44,342 bases of DNA, from assembly GCF_000250735.1 (NCBI RefSeq), contig NZ_AHZV01000041.1:1-44342 (forward strand), given 5' to 3'. Each line of letters opens with the position of its first letter. Position 1 is the first letter of the stretch. This DNA comes from Anaerophaga thermohalophila str. Valhall. GTDB taxonomy: Bacteria > Bacteroidota > Bacteroidia > Bacteroidales > Marinilabiliaceae. The notes beneath the pieces were generated by a model. That model saw only the letters and a program-made list of their open reading frames with translations, made no database searches and was not told where the DNA came from. Below are positions 1-8,486 of the stretch, piece after piece. Made by a program: the position numbers and the translations under genes.

Positions 1-121
1 CAACAGCCTGTTTTTTGTGAAAAAATGTCAAGTATTTCAGGAGCAGACTTATTGGTCTACAATAAGATTAAAAATATCATTATCTTTGAAGAAAAAACAG
101 GTTATTTTTGTTGAGTTCATT

Positions 122-218
122 CAATAGTCCTTAAAAAAACCTGAACGCAAAGACGCAAGGAGGCAAAGTTTTTATTAGTAAGCGAGTTATGGCTTGTATT
201 ATTAATGGTGCAAACAAT
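122..218 (+). repeat. Dispersed repeat with GACGCAA motifs, copy 1
   Basis: About 80-95 bases closely match 18849-18935. Both copies run through CAATAG, a TTAAAAAAACC stretch, an AACGCA-AGACGCAA segment, GCAAAGTTTTTATTAG, and a GAGTT-TGG tail. Neither copy is coding. Two copies in 44 kb indicate a dispersed non-coding repeat; its function is unknown. Confidence 0.6.
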
Positions 219-290
219 TAATCATCAGACATTTGTAAAAGTTTAACTAAGTACTGTACCTTTAAACTCGCAAAAATTTTCACAATATGT

Positions 291-414
291 GTGTCTGTTC
301 AGAAAGTGCCAGTTGCAAGGCTTGCGAAGTCCGAAAATACGGAGTTTACTCATGGTAAATGAGTAATTTTCTGACAAGCGTAACGCAGCAAATGGTACTT
401 TATGGGCAGACACT
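291..414 (+). repeat. Palindromic MITE-like repeat, copy 1
   Basis: This stretch begins GTGTCTGTTCAGAAAGTG and ends with an imperfect inverted counterpart (TACTTTATGGGCAGACAC). The core holds TCCGAAAATACGGA and a TTTACTCAT-GTAAATGAGTAA hairpin. The same structure occurs at 21589-21711 in this orientation and at 14598-14734 and 36031-36202 inverted. The roughly 30 bases before it also match, inverted, the right end of the 36 kb copy. It lies directly upstream of the S41 protease gene and may contribute its promoter or insulate it from upstream transcription; that is inference. Confidence 0.75.
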
Positions 415-432
415 ATTTAAACAATAAATGAT

Positions 433-1899
433 ATGAAAGACAAAACCCTAATTTTAAAGCATCTGCTGATAGCGGTTCTTATTTTTCCGCTAATGACCAA
501 TTGCTCCGATGAGGATGAAATAACTGATCCAACAACATCAGATACTGAGTCAGACACAGAAACACAAGAATTAGATGCACAAACATTGATGATCAATAAT
601 TTCATCGATGAAAATATGTCATTCTACTACTTTTGGAATGAAGAAATGCCTGATTTAGATCCTAAAAAAGAAGAAGATTCAGAAGAATATTTCTATAAGC
701 TACTTAAAGAACCAGATGATAAATGGTCCTTTATAACAGATGATTATGAAGGGCTAATGAACTACTTCTCCGGGATACAGAAAAGCACAGGCTACTCTTT
801 AATGCCGATGTATTTAGAGCAAGGCAGCAATCAGGTAATTGCTTTTATCGAATATGTACACAGAAATTCTCCTGCCAGTGAAGCCGGATTAGAACGTGGT
901 GATATGATTTACCGGATTGACGGTCAAATCATGACGGATCAAAATTACTCGGATTTACTTAGTCGTGATATTTTTGATATAACTTTGGCAGAAATCCAAA
1001 CAAATGAAGATGGTGATATTGAAATAATAGAACTTCCTGATGAAATACCAATGGTGGCAGAAGAGATCAATCTTCACCCTGTTATCGAGTCCACCATAAT
1101 TGATACTCTTGATCATAAAATTGGATACCTTGCGTATTCTTCTTTTGTGTCCAATTACGACACAGCATTGGTCAACACTTTTAGTCATTTTAAAAGTGCA
1201 GGCATAACCGATCTGGTAGTTGACCTCAGATACAATGGTGGAGGATCAGTTTCAACTGCCGCCTTAATCGGTGACATACTGGTCCCACCCGGGAACGTTG
1301 GAGAAACCTTTATTGAAGAAGTATATAACGATTTGCTAACTGTAGCTTTCAAAAGAGAACCCGACTATGAGCCAGATGACTTCTTGATAAAGTTTGAACA
1401 AAATTCAAATAACCTTAACATAGACAAGTTCTACGTCCTGACAACTCCATCAACTGCATCGGCAAGCGAAATGGTTATTTACGGACTTGAGCCCTATATG
1501 GATGTTATTCAGATTGGTGAAACCACTCATGGAAAATATTATGCTTCTGCTACATTTTGGGACAGAGAAGAGAAAAAACATAATTGGGCAATCCAGCCTA
1601 TTATACTAAGGTCAATTAACGCTACAAACAGTATTGATTATTCTAAGGGTCTTCCCCCCGACCACATTCTTGACGACCTATTTTATCTGATGCCCAACAA
1701 ATATCAGTTGGGTGATCCGGATGAGTTGTTCATGGCAAAGGCCATTTCTCTGATTACCGGTGAACCGTTCATTTATGAAGATTTTGTGAATGGTTTAAAA
1801 TCAGCCTCACCGAAGCCTGTCGAATCATACCGGCTCAGAAATAACCTTTATCCGGGAAGGTCCAGAATGTGGATAGATAAACCCGGATGGATGAAATAA
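433..1899 (+). CDS. S41 family (C-terminal processing) peptidase, lipoprotein
   Basis: This is a 488-residue secreted serine protease of the tail-specific/CtpA family. The N-terminus is a lipoprotein signal with a lipobox ending at Cys24. The residues after the cysteine (S-D-E-D-E) resemble the acidic lipoprotein export signal of Bacteroidota, so outer-surface display is likely. A PDZ-like segment spans roughly residues 110-180 (S-P-A-S-E-A-G-L then G-D-M-I). The protease core follows: a Y-N-G-G-G strand turn near 265, then T-A-S-A-S-E with probable nucleophile Ser343 and general base Lys368, the 25-residue spacing known for Tsp/CtpA. It converges on the MlaFE pair with a 40-base gap. The substrate is unknown; a role in processing exported proteins or peptide nutrients is inference. 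Confidence 0.9.
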   Translation: MKDKTLILKHLLIAVLIFPLMTNCSDEDEITDPTTSDTESDTETQELDAQTLMINNFIDENMSFYYFWNEEMPDLDPKKEEDSEEYFYKLLKEPDDKWSFITDDYEGLMNYFSGIQKSTGYSLMPMYLEQGSNQVIAFIEYVHRNSPASEAGLERGDMIYRIDGQIMTDQNYSDLLSRDIFDITLAEIQTNEDGDIEIIELPDEIPMVAEEINLHPVIESTIIDTLDHKIGYLAYSSFVSNYDTALVNTFSHFKSAGITDLVVDLRYNGGGSVSTAALIGDILVPPGNVGETFIEEVYNDLLTVAFKREPDYEPDDFLIKFEQNSNNLNIDKFYVLTTPSTASASEMVIYGLEPYMDVIQIGETTHGKYYASATFWDREEKKHNWAIQPIILRSINATNSIDYSKGLPPDHILDDLFYLMPNKYQLGDPDELFMAKAISLITGEPFIYEDFVNGLKSASPKPVESYRLRNNLYPGRSRMWIDKPGWMK

Positions 1900-1902
1900 A
1901 AC

Positions 1903-1936
1903 GTTTTGAAACGAACATACAATGCTCGCTCAAAAC
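1903..1936. terminator. Weak inverted repeat between convergent genes
   Basis: GTTTTGA at 1903-1909 is complementary to TCAAAAC at 1930-1936, with a 20-base loop, in the 40-base gap between the convergent S41 and ABC genes. The stem is short and AT-rich, so termination here is only a possibility. Confidence 0.3.
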
Positions 1937-1939
1937 AGG

Positions 1940-2713
1940 TTAGTTCTCCCCCTTTGTTTTTGAGAATTCCTCCCGCATCTGTTTCAAAAACCGGGAGGCA
2001 TAAATAAATTCGTTCAATCTTGAATTATCTGAAGTTAGTATGTTTTCTTTTGTCCCTTCCCAACACTTTTCACCCTCCGATATGAAAACAACCTTTTCAC
2101 CTATTCCCATCACTGAATTCATGTCGTGCGTGTTAACGATGGTTGTCATGTTATATTCCTTGGTAATCTCATAGATCAGCTCATCAATAACAATAGCCGT
2201 TCTGGGGTCAAGACCAGAGTTTGGCTCATCACAAAACAGGTATTTAGGATTGAGAGAAATAGCTCTTGCAATAGCAACTCTTTTCTGCATTCCACCACTC
2301 AACTCCGAAGGAAAGAGTTCATTAACATTTTCCAGGTTAACTCTGTTGAGGCAAAAATTGACCCGGTCGTCTTTTTCCGAGGCCGACATATCTGAAAAAA
2401 CATCAAGCGGAAATCTTACATTTTCTCCTACAGTCTTGGAGTCAAACAGTGCCGACCCCTGAAACAGCATACCCATCTCTTTTCGAATATCCTTTCTGTT
2501 TTTCTCGGACATTCCCGAAAAGTCACGACCATCATAGATGATCTCACCCCGATCTATCTCGTGCAGTCCCACGATAGATTTAAGCAGCACTGTTTTCCCG
2601 GAACCGCTTCTCCCTATTATCAAATTTACTTTTCCAGGCTCGAACAAAGCCGATACGTTTTTCAATACTTCTGCTCCTTCAAACGATTTAAATACATTTT
2701 TGACTTCGATCAT
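1940..2713 (-). CDS. mlaF: ABC transporter ATP-binding protein, MlaF type
   Basis: This 257-residue ATPase would power the MlaE permease encoded just upstream, in a system of the kind that moves phospholipid or other lipids between inner and outer membranes. All ABC motifs are intact: Walker A G-R-S-G-S-G-K-T at 34-41, Q-loop Gln85, signature L-S-G-G-M-Q at 138-143, Walker B Y-L-F-C-D-E-P at 158-164, and a switch His in N-T-H-D. The length is normal. The start overlaps the mlaE stop by four bases (ATGA), which indicates translational coupling. No MlaD-type MCE protein follows; the next gene is the convergent S41 protease. Assignment to the MlaF/Ttg2A class rests on the MlaE partner. Confidence 0.88.
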   Translation of the reverse strand: MIEVKNVFKSFEGAEVLKNVSALFEPGKVNLIIGRSGSGKTVLLKSIVGLHEIDRGEIIYDGRDFSGMSEKNRKDIRKEMGMLFQGSALFDSKTVGENVRFPLDVFSDMSASEKDDRVNFCLNRVNLENVNELFPSELSGGMQKRVAIARAISLNPKYLFCDEPNSGLDPRTAIVIDELIYEITKEYNMTTIVNTHDMNSVMGIGEKVVFISEGEKCWEGTKENILTSDNSRLNEFIYASRFLKQMREEFSKTKGEN

Positions 2714-3450
2714 GCCAGCAACATTTGAGTAAGAATGAGGTTAAATAACAAAATCTGAATACTGCTTACAACAACAGCTCTGGTACTGCAACGCCCCACT
2801 TCAAGAGAGCCTCCGGAAGTATAATATCCCCAATAGCCGGAAATGGTCGCTATCAGGAATCCGAAAACGACCGACTTAATTAAAGAGTAAACAATATAAA
2901 AAGGGATAAAAGCATATTGAATACCGTAAATATACTCTGCCGAAGGAACAACCCCTGTAAACTCACCTGCAGCCCATCCGCCAAAAATACCTATTCCCAT
3001 ACTAATCATTACAAGAAACGGATTGATAAATACCATTGCCACCACCTTCGGAAAGACCAGATAACTGGCCGAATTAATTCCCATTACATCTAATGCATCA
3101 ATCTGTTCTGTAACACGCATAGTTCCTATTTCCGAAGCAATATGCGACCCTACCTTGCCGGCAAGTATAAGAGATACAATTGTGGAAGAAAATTCCAGAA
3201 GGATAGTATCACGGGCTGCCACTCCCACCGTATATCTGGGGATGATGGGCAGTTCGATATTGTAAGCGGTTTGCAAAGTAATGACAGCTCCAATAAAAAC
3301 AGAAATAATGGCTACTATCCCCAAAGAGCCAATTCCCAAATCATCAATTTCATCGATGATTTGCCGCATAAATATGCCGGGCTTAACGGGTTTACCAAAA
3401 ACCCGGCCTAAAAACATAAAATACCGGCCCGTATGAAACAAAAAAGTCAT
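2710..3450 (-). CDS. mlaE: MlaE family lipid-transport ABC permease
   Basis: This is a 246-residue polytopic inner-membrane protein of the MlaE/YrbE family (DUF140). Long hydrophobic segments cover about residues 35-60, 85-100, 130-160, 175-205 and 220-245. The family-typical segment with E-I-G-T-M-R-V-T-E-Q-I-D-A-L sits near residues 107-120. It is the first gene of a two-gene operon with the ATPase, joined by an ATGA overlap. The 330-base region upstream is shared with manC, transcribed the other way. Outer-membrane lipid-asymmetry maintenance is inferred from the family; the substrate is not shown by the sequence. Confidence 0.9.
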   Translation of the reverse strand: MTFLFHTGRYFMFLGRVFGKPVKPGIFMRQIIDEIDDLGIGSLGIVAIISVFIGAVITLQTAYNIELPIIPRYTVGVAARDTILLEFSSTIVSLILAGKVGSHIASEIGTMRVTEQIDALDVMGINSASYLVFPKVVAMVFINPFLVMISMGIGIFGGWAAGEFTGVVPSAEYIYGIQYAFIPFYIVYSLIKSVVFGFLIATISGYWGYYTSGGSLEVGRCSTRAVVVSSIQILLFNLILTQMLLA

Positions 3451-3780
3451 CGCAAAATTTTTTTCTAAAAATAGTAACTAAATTAGTGGTACAAAACAAA
3501 ATTTAACCAGATTATTCCGTGAGCTAAGTTATCCTAACTCAGATACCGCCGAAAAATACATATAAATTTCAACATAAAAATACCCTGGTGTTGTCTAATG
3601 CTTAAAATGAAGCATATTCGGTAAGCTATTTCATGCTTTATTTAATACCTTGTTTTTAGTGCAAAAGTTAATGTTGAAAAAGAAAAATAAACGGCATACT
3701 TTATGCAAGTCAGATTCAGCGAAAACACTCATTTTTTGTAAGATTAAACACTATTGTAATACATATTAAAATAATAAAAG
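3451..3780. other. AT-rich divergent promoter region between mlaE and manC
   Basis: No open frame or RNA gene is supported. The region must hold the promoters of mlaE (minus) and manC (plus). For mlaE, TATTTTTA on the minus strand (3466-3473) with TTTG 18 bases farther upstream is a loose match to the Bacteroidota promoter consensus. A small perfect hairpin, ATGCTT-AAAATG-AAGCAT, lies at 3598-3615 and could be an operator, without further support. Confidence 0.4.
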
Positions 3781-4854
3781 ATGAAAAACAACACTTATTG
3801 TGTCATAATGGCAGGTGGCATAGGCAGTCGTTTCTGGCCACTAAGTAAAACCAGTACACCAAAGCAGTTCCTCGATATCCTGGGTACAGGAAAGAGTCTT
3901 ATCCGCCAAACCTATGAGCGGTTCGCACCTTTATGCCCAAATGAAAACATCATTGTAGTAACCAGTGGTGATTACAGCGATATGGTTCTGGAACATATTC
4001 CGGAACTAAAACCCGAACAGGTATTATCAGAGCCTTTCAGAAGAAATACTGCCCCATGTATTGCCTTTGCAAACAAATGGATTGAAGAGAGAAATCCTGA
4101 TGCCAATATTGTTGTCACTCCTGCCGATCATCTAATCATTAACGAATCTGAGTTTCGACAAGCAATCGAGAATGGAATTGATTTTGTCAGCCAAAACGAC
4201 GCACTCCTGACACTGGGGATAAAACCACATCGCCCGGAAACCGGGTATGGGTATATCCAGGCAGGAACCAACGATGACGATAACAGCAACTTCAAAAAAG
4301 TTAAAACCTTTACTGAAAAACCCAATGCAGAACTGGCCAGAGTATTTTTTGAGAGCGGAGAATTTTTCTGGAACTCGGGCATCTTTCTCTGGTCGTTAAA
4401 ATCCATTAATAGCGCGTTCGACCTTTATTTAAAAGATGTAAAACAATTGTTTGATCCCCTTGAAGCATCTCCGGCGTTCGATATGAAAAAAATTGAAGAT
4501 GTATATGCCGAATGCAAAAACATTTCCATCGACTATGGTATAATGGAAAAGGCAGAAAATGTATATGTTCAAACAGTTAATTTCGGATGGTCTGATCTTG
4601 GAACCTGGTCTTCACTGTATGAATATTCTGCTCAGGATAAGGAAGGAAACGCCATCATCAGCGGACAAGTTCTTCTTTACGATACAAATGGTTCAATTGT
4701 TAATGTCCCTTCCGGTAAAGTGGCGGTTATTCAAGGTCTGACCGACTATATAGTTGTAGATTCCGGTGATGCGTTGTTGATATGCCCGAAACAAAACGAG
4801 CAACAGATACGCCAATTTACCAGCGACATAAAAGCAGAGTTCGGTAAAGAATAA
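3781..4854 (+). CDS. manC: Mannose-1-phosphate guanylyltransferase
   Basis: The enzyme makes GDP-mannose from mannose-1-phosphate and GTP for glycan synthesis. The 357-residue protein opens with the nucleotidyltransferase signature A-G-G-I-G-S-R (11-17) followed by the T-P-K-Q-F lysine (Lys28). It also shows P-A-D-H near residue 115, F-T-E-K-P near 180, and N-S-G-I-F-L-W near 200. It is the short, single-domain form without the phosphomannose isomerase fusion found in many proteobacterial ManC proteins. It is monocistronic, reads into a strong bidirectional terminator and is convergent with gldN. The start ATG follows an AT-rich leader without a clear Shine-Dalgarno site, which is usual in this phylum. 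Confidence 0.93.
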   Translation: MKNNTYCVIMAGGIGSRFWPLSKTSTPKQFLDILGTGKSLIRQTYERFAPLCPNENIIVVTSGDYSDMVLEHIPELKPEQVLSEPFRRNTAPCIAFANKWIEERNPDANIVVTPADHLIINESEFRQAIENGIDFVSQNDALLTLGIKPHRPETGYGYIQAGTNDDDNSNFKKVKTFTEKPNAELARVFFESGEFFWNSGIFLWSLKSINSAFDLYLKDVKQLFDPLEASPAFDMKKIEDVYAECKNISIDYGIMEKAENVYVQTVNFGWSDLGTWSSLYEYSAQDKEGNAIISGQVLLYDTNGSIVNVPSGKVAVIQGLTDYIVVDSGDALLICPKQNEQQIRQFTSDIKAEFGKE

Positions 4855-4867
4855 TTACCGCTTTAAT

Positions 4868-4907
4868 CAAAAGGGGGCTGTTGCAATTCAGCAGCAGCCC
4901 CCTTTTG
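4868..4907. terminator. Strong bidirectional intrinsic terminator
   Basis: A 17-bp stem (4868-4884 with 4891-4907, one G-T wobble) closes on the six-base loop AATTCA. It carries a CCCCC/GGGGG core flanked by AAAA and TTTT, so it can act in both directions. It sits between the ends of manC (plus) and gldN (minus) and closes both units. Confidence 0.9.
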
Positions 4908-4936
4908 ACGTATGATGAGATAAAACAATTAATGCC

Positions 4937-5857
4937 CTAAAACTCCCATAAATCTTGTTCCCACTGGAATATTTCGTTTTCAATTCTTTTGGACTCCAGT
5001 ATCGCTTCTTTACCAACCGTATATTCCTGAATGCCCCTGTTATCATAAACATTAGCTTCCTGGGCTATATAACTGCCAAAATACCGTTTGATGAAAATGT
5101 CATCAAAGCTCCTTCTTTGCGTATCATTTCGTGGGTTAAAAACTTCGTGCTGAGCCAACAATTCCCGAGCCTCAGGGAAATAAACCCAGAATACCATCTG
5201 CTTAACAACACCTCCTTCTATACCTTCTGCGCCTTCAAAGTCTTCATCAACATATTCTCTGATGGGACAAAGCCCCAGAATTCGAACATCCAGACGTGAA
5301 TAGTTTCTGTCGAAATACCAAATTTCTTTAACCATAACCTGTTTCACCTCGTGTGTCCGTGCTCCCTGAACCACTTCCTGTTCTACTTGTGTCCCGTCAG
5401 CCTGGGTAACCACCACTGTTTCGGGACCGGCTCCCAACCTCTTGAGAATCTCACCTTCATCGTCCATTACAACTTTGAATTCATCGTTGGCATCAGGCGA
5501 ATAAGCTGTTAATTCGCCTAACTTTCCATCGTTCGGATCATCACCAACAACACCTTTCAACAACAAATCTATAAGACTGTAGCGACCATCCATTGGTGTG
5601 GTAGGATAATATAAAGGGAGATTCATTTTTTCCCTTAAATCAATTATTCTCCATACCTTTTTCGACCACAGAACATCGGCTTCCCTTATACTAGGGTAAG
5701 GAATTGGCTTCCGGTTTTTAACGTGTTTTCGTTCAAACAGGCCGTCAATAGGAAGATTGTCTTCTGCTACGGGTTCTTGTTCCTGTGCAGTAAGGTTAGA
5801 ACCGAGGATCCCCAGAAGACCTATCACCATTAATAAAAGAAGTTGCTTTCTCATCAT
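4937..5857 (-). CDS. gldN: Gliding motility / type IX secretion protein GldN
   Basis: This is a periplasmic component of the type IX secretion ring, the partner of GldK in the trans-envelope complex (PorN in Porphyromonas). The reading frame extends upstream to a TTG at 5878, but the sensible start is the ATG pair at 5857/5854, which leads directly into a signal peptide (M-M-R-K-Q, then L-L-L-L-M-V-I-G-L-L-G-I-L-G, cleavage near L-T-A-Q-E). The mature protein shows family features such as V-L-W-S-K-K-V-W-R-I-I-D-L-R-E-K-M-N and, later, W-Y-F-D-R-N-Y-S-R-L-D-V-R-I-L-G. It is about 306 residues, last in the gld operon, nine bases after gldM (gap measured to the TTG) and before the strong terminator. 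Confidence 0.93.
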   Translation of the reverse strand: MMRKQLLLLMVIGLLGILGSNLTAQEQEPVAEDNLPIDGLFERKHVKNRKPIPYPSIREADVLWSKKVWRIIDLREKMNLPLYYPTTPMDGRYSLIDLLLKGVVGDDPNDGKLGELTAYSPDANDEFKVVMDDEGEILKRLGAGPETVVVTQADGTQVEQEVVQGARTHEVKQVMVKEIWYFDRNYSRLDVRILGLCPIREYVDEDFEGAEGIEGGVVKQMVFWVYFPEARELLAQHEVFNPRNDTQRRSFDDIFIKRYFGSYIAQEANVYDNRGIQEYTVGKEAILESKRIENEIFQWEQDLWEF

Positions 5858-5887
5858 AAAGAAATTTATACCATTCAAAATTTTATT

Positions 5888-7441
5888 CTATCTCAAAGTA
5901 AAGTTAATTGAACCCAAATCGCGAACTGAACCATCGGGTCCTTTGGCTTTGATATTATTAAACATCACCACACTTCCGGGCGAAGAATTATCAATCAGAT
6001 CCTTCTGGTCTGTTGTAATAACAGCACTTTCACTGTCCTTAAATTGCAGATATCCGCTTCGGATGGTACTGACTGTGAAACTGACAACATTAAATTTCAG
6101 GTCAAAATCAAAATTATCCATTTCAGCAACTACAATTTCCTGAGCTTTTAGCAATGCCTTATCTATTCGGCCGCCTCTCATTCCGGCAACTGTGGCAACC
6201 GGATCAGGCACACGCTTAACACGGAACTCCTGGCTACCAAGGTTCTGAACCTTCCCGTCAACATTTGCCCTGACCGAAACGATACATTTTTTGCCAATAG
6301 CATTGGAATTGGGGTTTACGATATACTGGTTGCCGGATACTTTCCTCATTCTACCGTTGGTAATCCTGACATCCAGTCTCTCACTGGGAATACCCGGAGC
6401 AGAAACCTCAACCGGATTATCAACCCCAATATAGAAAACATTCATTTTAGTGGGAGAAATGACAACCCCGGGTTCGGAAACAATATACGAACCACTAACT
6501 TCCCTGCGTGTTAATGTTCCATCGGGTCCTACAATAGCAATCTCACCGCTCCATTGTTTTTCTCCTGTCGAGGTGGCTGGAACCTCATAAATGCCACGTC
6601 CGTTTTTGATGGGAAGGGTTTCACCATTCACTGTAACAACCGGTGGTTGGGTAGTGTCCCGCGCAGCAAGCATTATTTCAGCATAATAATTATCGCCGCG
6701 CATCACATATTCCGAACGCGGAACAACAATGGCTTCTATACTGTTAAAAGCAAAGGATCCTTCATCAATTTTTGCATACAAATACCGCACTACATCCGAC
6801 TCCATATTTCTAACTTCACTCTGCAGCTGGCTCATCATGGCCATACTGGCGGCCAATGGTACATGCTCGAACTTTTCACTTTCCCAACTTTTTTCAACTC
6901 CCTCCTCTTTTGGAGGATCATGAGGTGTTAATGTCCGGTCAAGAGAGTTTAACAATGTCGTATCCTCTTCGTCTATCATTGATTTCAACACGTCCCTGAA
7001 ATGTATAAAATGTTCCTTCAGCTTTTCACTCCGTTCTCCGCCTCTTTCGGTAATCATAATTTGGGCTGCCACATCCTGATTATCTATGGATTCATAGTTG
7101 TAGGGGGTAGCTTCTTCCCCATCGGCAGCCTGAACAATTTCATATTTTAAGTCTTCAATATGTTTATAGAGACTATCGGCTTCTTCCTTTACTTTTAAAG
7201 CATCGAAATATTTATCTCTTACCTTGGCTTCATTTGTTGCATAGGCACTTTGAAATTCGGCATAAGCAAGACTATTCTTCTTTTCCATCGTTTCGATGGT
7301 TTTCCTGATACTCTTGTCGACAAGCTCAAATGCCTGAAGCAATTCTCCGGAAACATTGAGAGCCAACATAGCCGTGAGCATAAGATACATCATTCCGATC
7401 ATCTTTTGTCTCGGCGTTTCAGGACAGTTACCACCACTCAT
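5888..7441 (-). CDS. gldM: Gliding motility / type IX secretion protein GldM
   Basis: With GldL, GldM forms the proton-driven rotary motor of the type IX secretion system; GldM is the periplasmic shaft. The 517-residue protein has the expected architecture: a short cytoplasmic N-terminus (C-P-E-T-P-R-Q-K-M-I), one transmembrane helix at about 13-32 (M-I-G-M-M-Y-L-M-L-T-A-M-L-A-L-N-V), a helical region to about 225, then a large beta-rich periplasmic part made of several domains. Length and order match the family. It lies 39 bases downstream of gldL and just upstream of gldN. Confidence 0.95.
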   Translation of the reverse strand: MSGGNCPETPRQKMIGMMYLMLTAMLALNVSGELLQAFELVDKSIRKTIETMEKKNSLAYAEFQSAYATNEAKVRDKYFDALKVKEEADSLYKHIEDLKYEIVQAADGEEATPYNYESIDNQDVAAQIMITERGGERSEKLKEHFIHFRDVLKSMIDEEDTTLLNSLDRTLTPHDPPKEEGVEKSWESEKFEHVPLAASMAMMSQLQSEVRNMESDVVRYLYAKIDEGSFAFNSIEAIVVPRSEYVMRGDNYYAEIMLAARDTTQPPVVTVNGETLPIKNGRGIYEVPATSTGEKQWSGEIAIVGPDGTLTRREVSGSYIVSEPGVVISPTKMNVFYIGVDNPVEVSAPGIPSERLDVRITNGRMRKVSGNQYIVNPNSNAIGKKCIVSVRANVDGKVQNLGSQEFRVKRVPDPVATVAGMRGGRIDKALLKAQEIVVAEMDNFDFDLKFNVVSFTVSTIRSGYLQFKDSESAVITTDQKDLIDNSSPGSVVMFNNIKAKGPDGSVRDLGSINFTLR

Positions 7442-7480
7442 ATCAATACAATGTCTTTAGGTTAGTTAATACTTCCTGTG

Positions 7481-8452
7481 TTATTTTGAGTTGCTCCCCA
7501 TATTCATAGCACTGAGCATATTCCCATAAATGGTATTTAATTCTGAAACGGACTGGTTCAATTTGCTCAATTCTTCTTTATAGGCCTTTGCATCATCGAC
7601 CGATTTATCGAATTGCTCATGAATGGCTCCCAATTTCTCTGTAACGTTTTTTGATGCTTCCATCTGAGCAGAGAAGCTTTTCAACTGCATTTCATAAACC
7701 GAGTTTATAGCAGTTAATTGTTTATTGGCCTCAGCAAGCTGCTGATTATAATTTTCAGCATTCCCGGTAACCTGACCTGCATTTTCATTAATGGTTTGGC
7801 TAAAGTTTCTGTAGGATGAAACCAGCTCTTTACCCGATTCTTCAATATCCCTGACAATAGTGTTTCCTGCTGCTGTCATATGCTCGGCAAGCTGCTTTCC
7901 CCCTTCAGCTACTTGTTGGGCTGCTGTACTGTAACTTTGACTCAAATTATCAATCTCGCGAATGCTTTTAGATTGAGAATTGGATAATTTATTGACCGAT
8001 TCGGAAGCCATCTTCATACTTTGAAGATAACTTTCAGTGGCTAATGAAGCATCGCTCAGGTCTGATAATTGCCCGGTTGTTGCCGTTAATTTCCGGATTC
8101 CTTCTCCCAATTTTTCAACCACTTCCGGTTCCAGCGCACCACTTTCGATCAGAGCTGCAAGATCACTTCCCCCGGAACCTCCGCCACCACGACGACGGTC
8201 CTCTTTGGGCTCCAACCCTACCAACTCCGGATATACGATACTCCAATCCGGCATTTCATGTGGAGGTTCGAATGCCGAAAGGAAGAAGATAATAACTTCC
8301 GTTCCCATTCCAATATTCAGCATAAGGCCTGCCATTGGATAATGCTGAATCTTGAACAAGGCACCCAACAATACTAATGAGGCACCCCATCCGTATACTT
8401 TGGCCATAAACTTTTTATAGGCAGGACTCTGGACAAATTCTGAAAGACCCAT
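7481..8452 (-). CDS. gldL: Gliding motility / type IX secretion motor protein GldL
   Basis: This is the inner-membrane stator-like subunit of the GldLM motor. Two transmembrane helices lie within residues 18-62, separated by the family motif F-K-I-Q-H-Y-P-M. Glu52, in the second helix (G-T-E-V-I-I-F-F), corresponds by position and context to the conserved membrane glutamate implicated in proton use (Glu49 in Flavobacterium johnsoniae; equivalence inferred by eye). A Gly-rich linker at about 88-94 leads into a long helical, probably coiled-coil cytoplasmic part with many Gln, Glu, Ser and Asn residues. The 323-residue length is longer than the shortest GldL proteins because of this tail. It sits between gldK (34 bases to its in-frame end) and gldM (39 bases). 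Confidence 0.95.
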   Translation of the reverse strand: MGLSEFVQSPAYKKFMAKVYGWGASLVLLGALFKIQHYPMAGLMLNIGMGTEVIIFFLSAFEPPHEMPDWSIVYPELVGLEPKEDRRRGGGGSGGSDLAALIESGALEPEVVEKLGEGIRKLTATTGQLSDLSDASLATESYLQSMKMASESVNKLSNSQSKSIREIDNLSQSYSTAAQQVAEGGKQLAEHMTAAGNTIVRDIEESGKELVSSYRNFSQTINENAGQVTGNAENYNQQLAEANKQLTAINSVYEMQLKSFSAQMEASKNVTEKLGAIHEQFDKSVDDAKAYKEELSKLNQSVSELNTIYGNMLSAMNMGSNSK

Positions 8453-8486
8453 AGAAACTAATTTTTCTTTTCCAAACCTTTAAAAC

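Larger units (their letters stand above)
1..432. other. Intergenic region carrying two repeat-family copies
   Basis: No gene can be supported here. Two forward frames are open from the left edge, one to a TGA ending at 114 and one to a TAG ending at 127, so the extreme left may hold the last codons of a gene outside the window, but the two readings cannot be told apart. The rest consists of a repeat related to one at 18.85 kb (about 122-218) and a copy of the window's palindromic repeat family (291-414). The second copy ends only about 20 bases before the S41 protease start. Confidence 0.6.
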
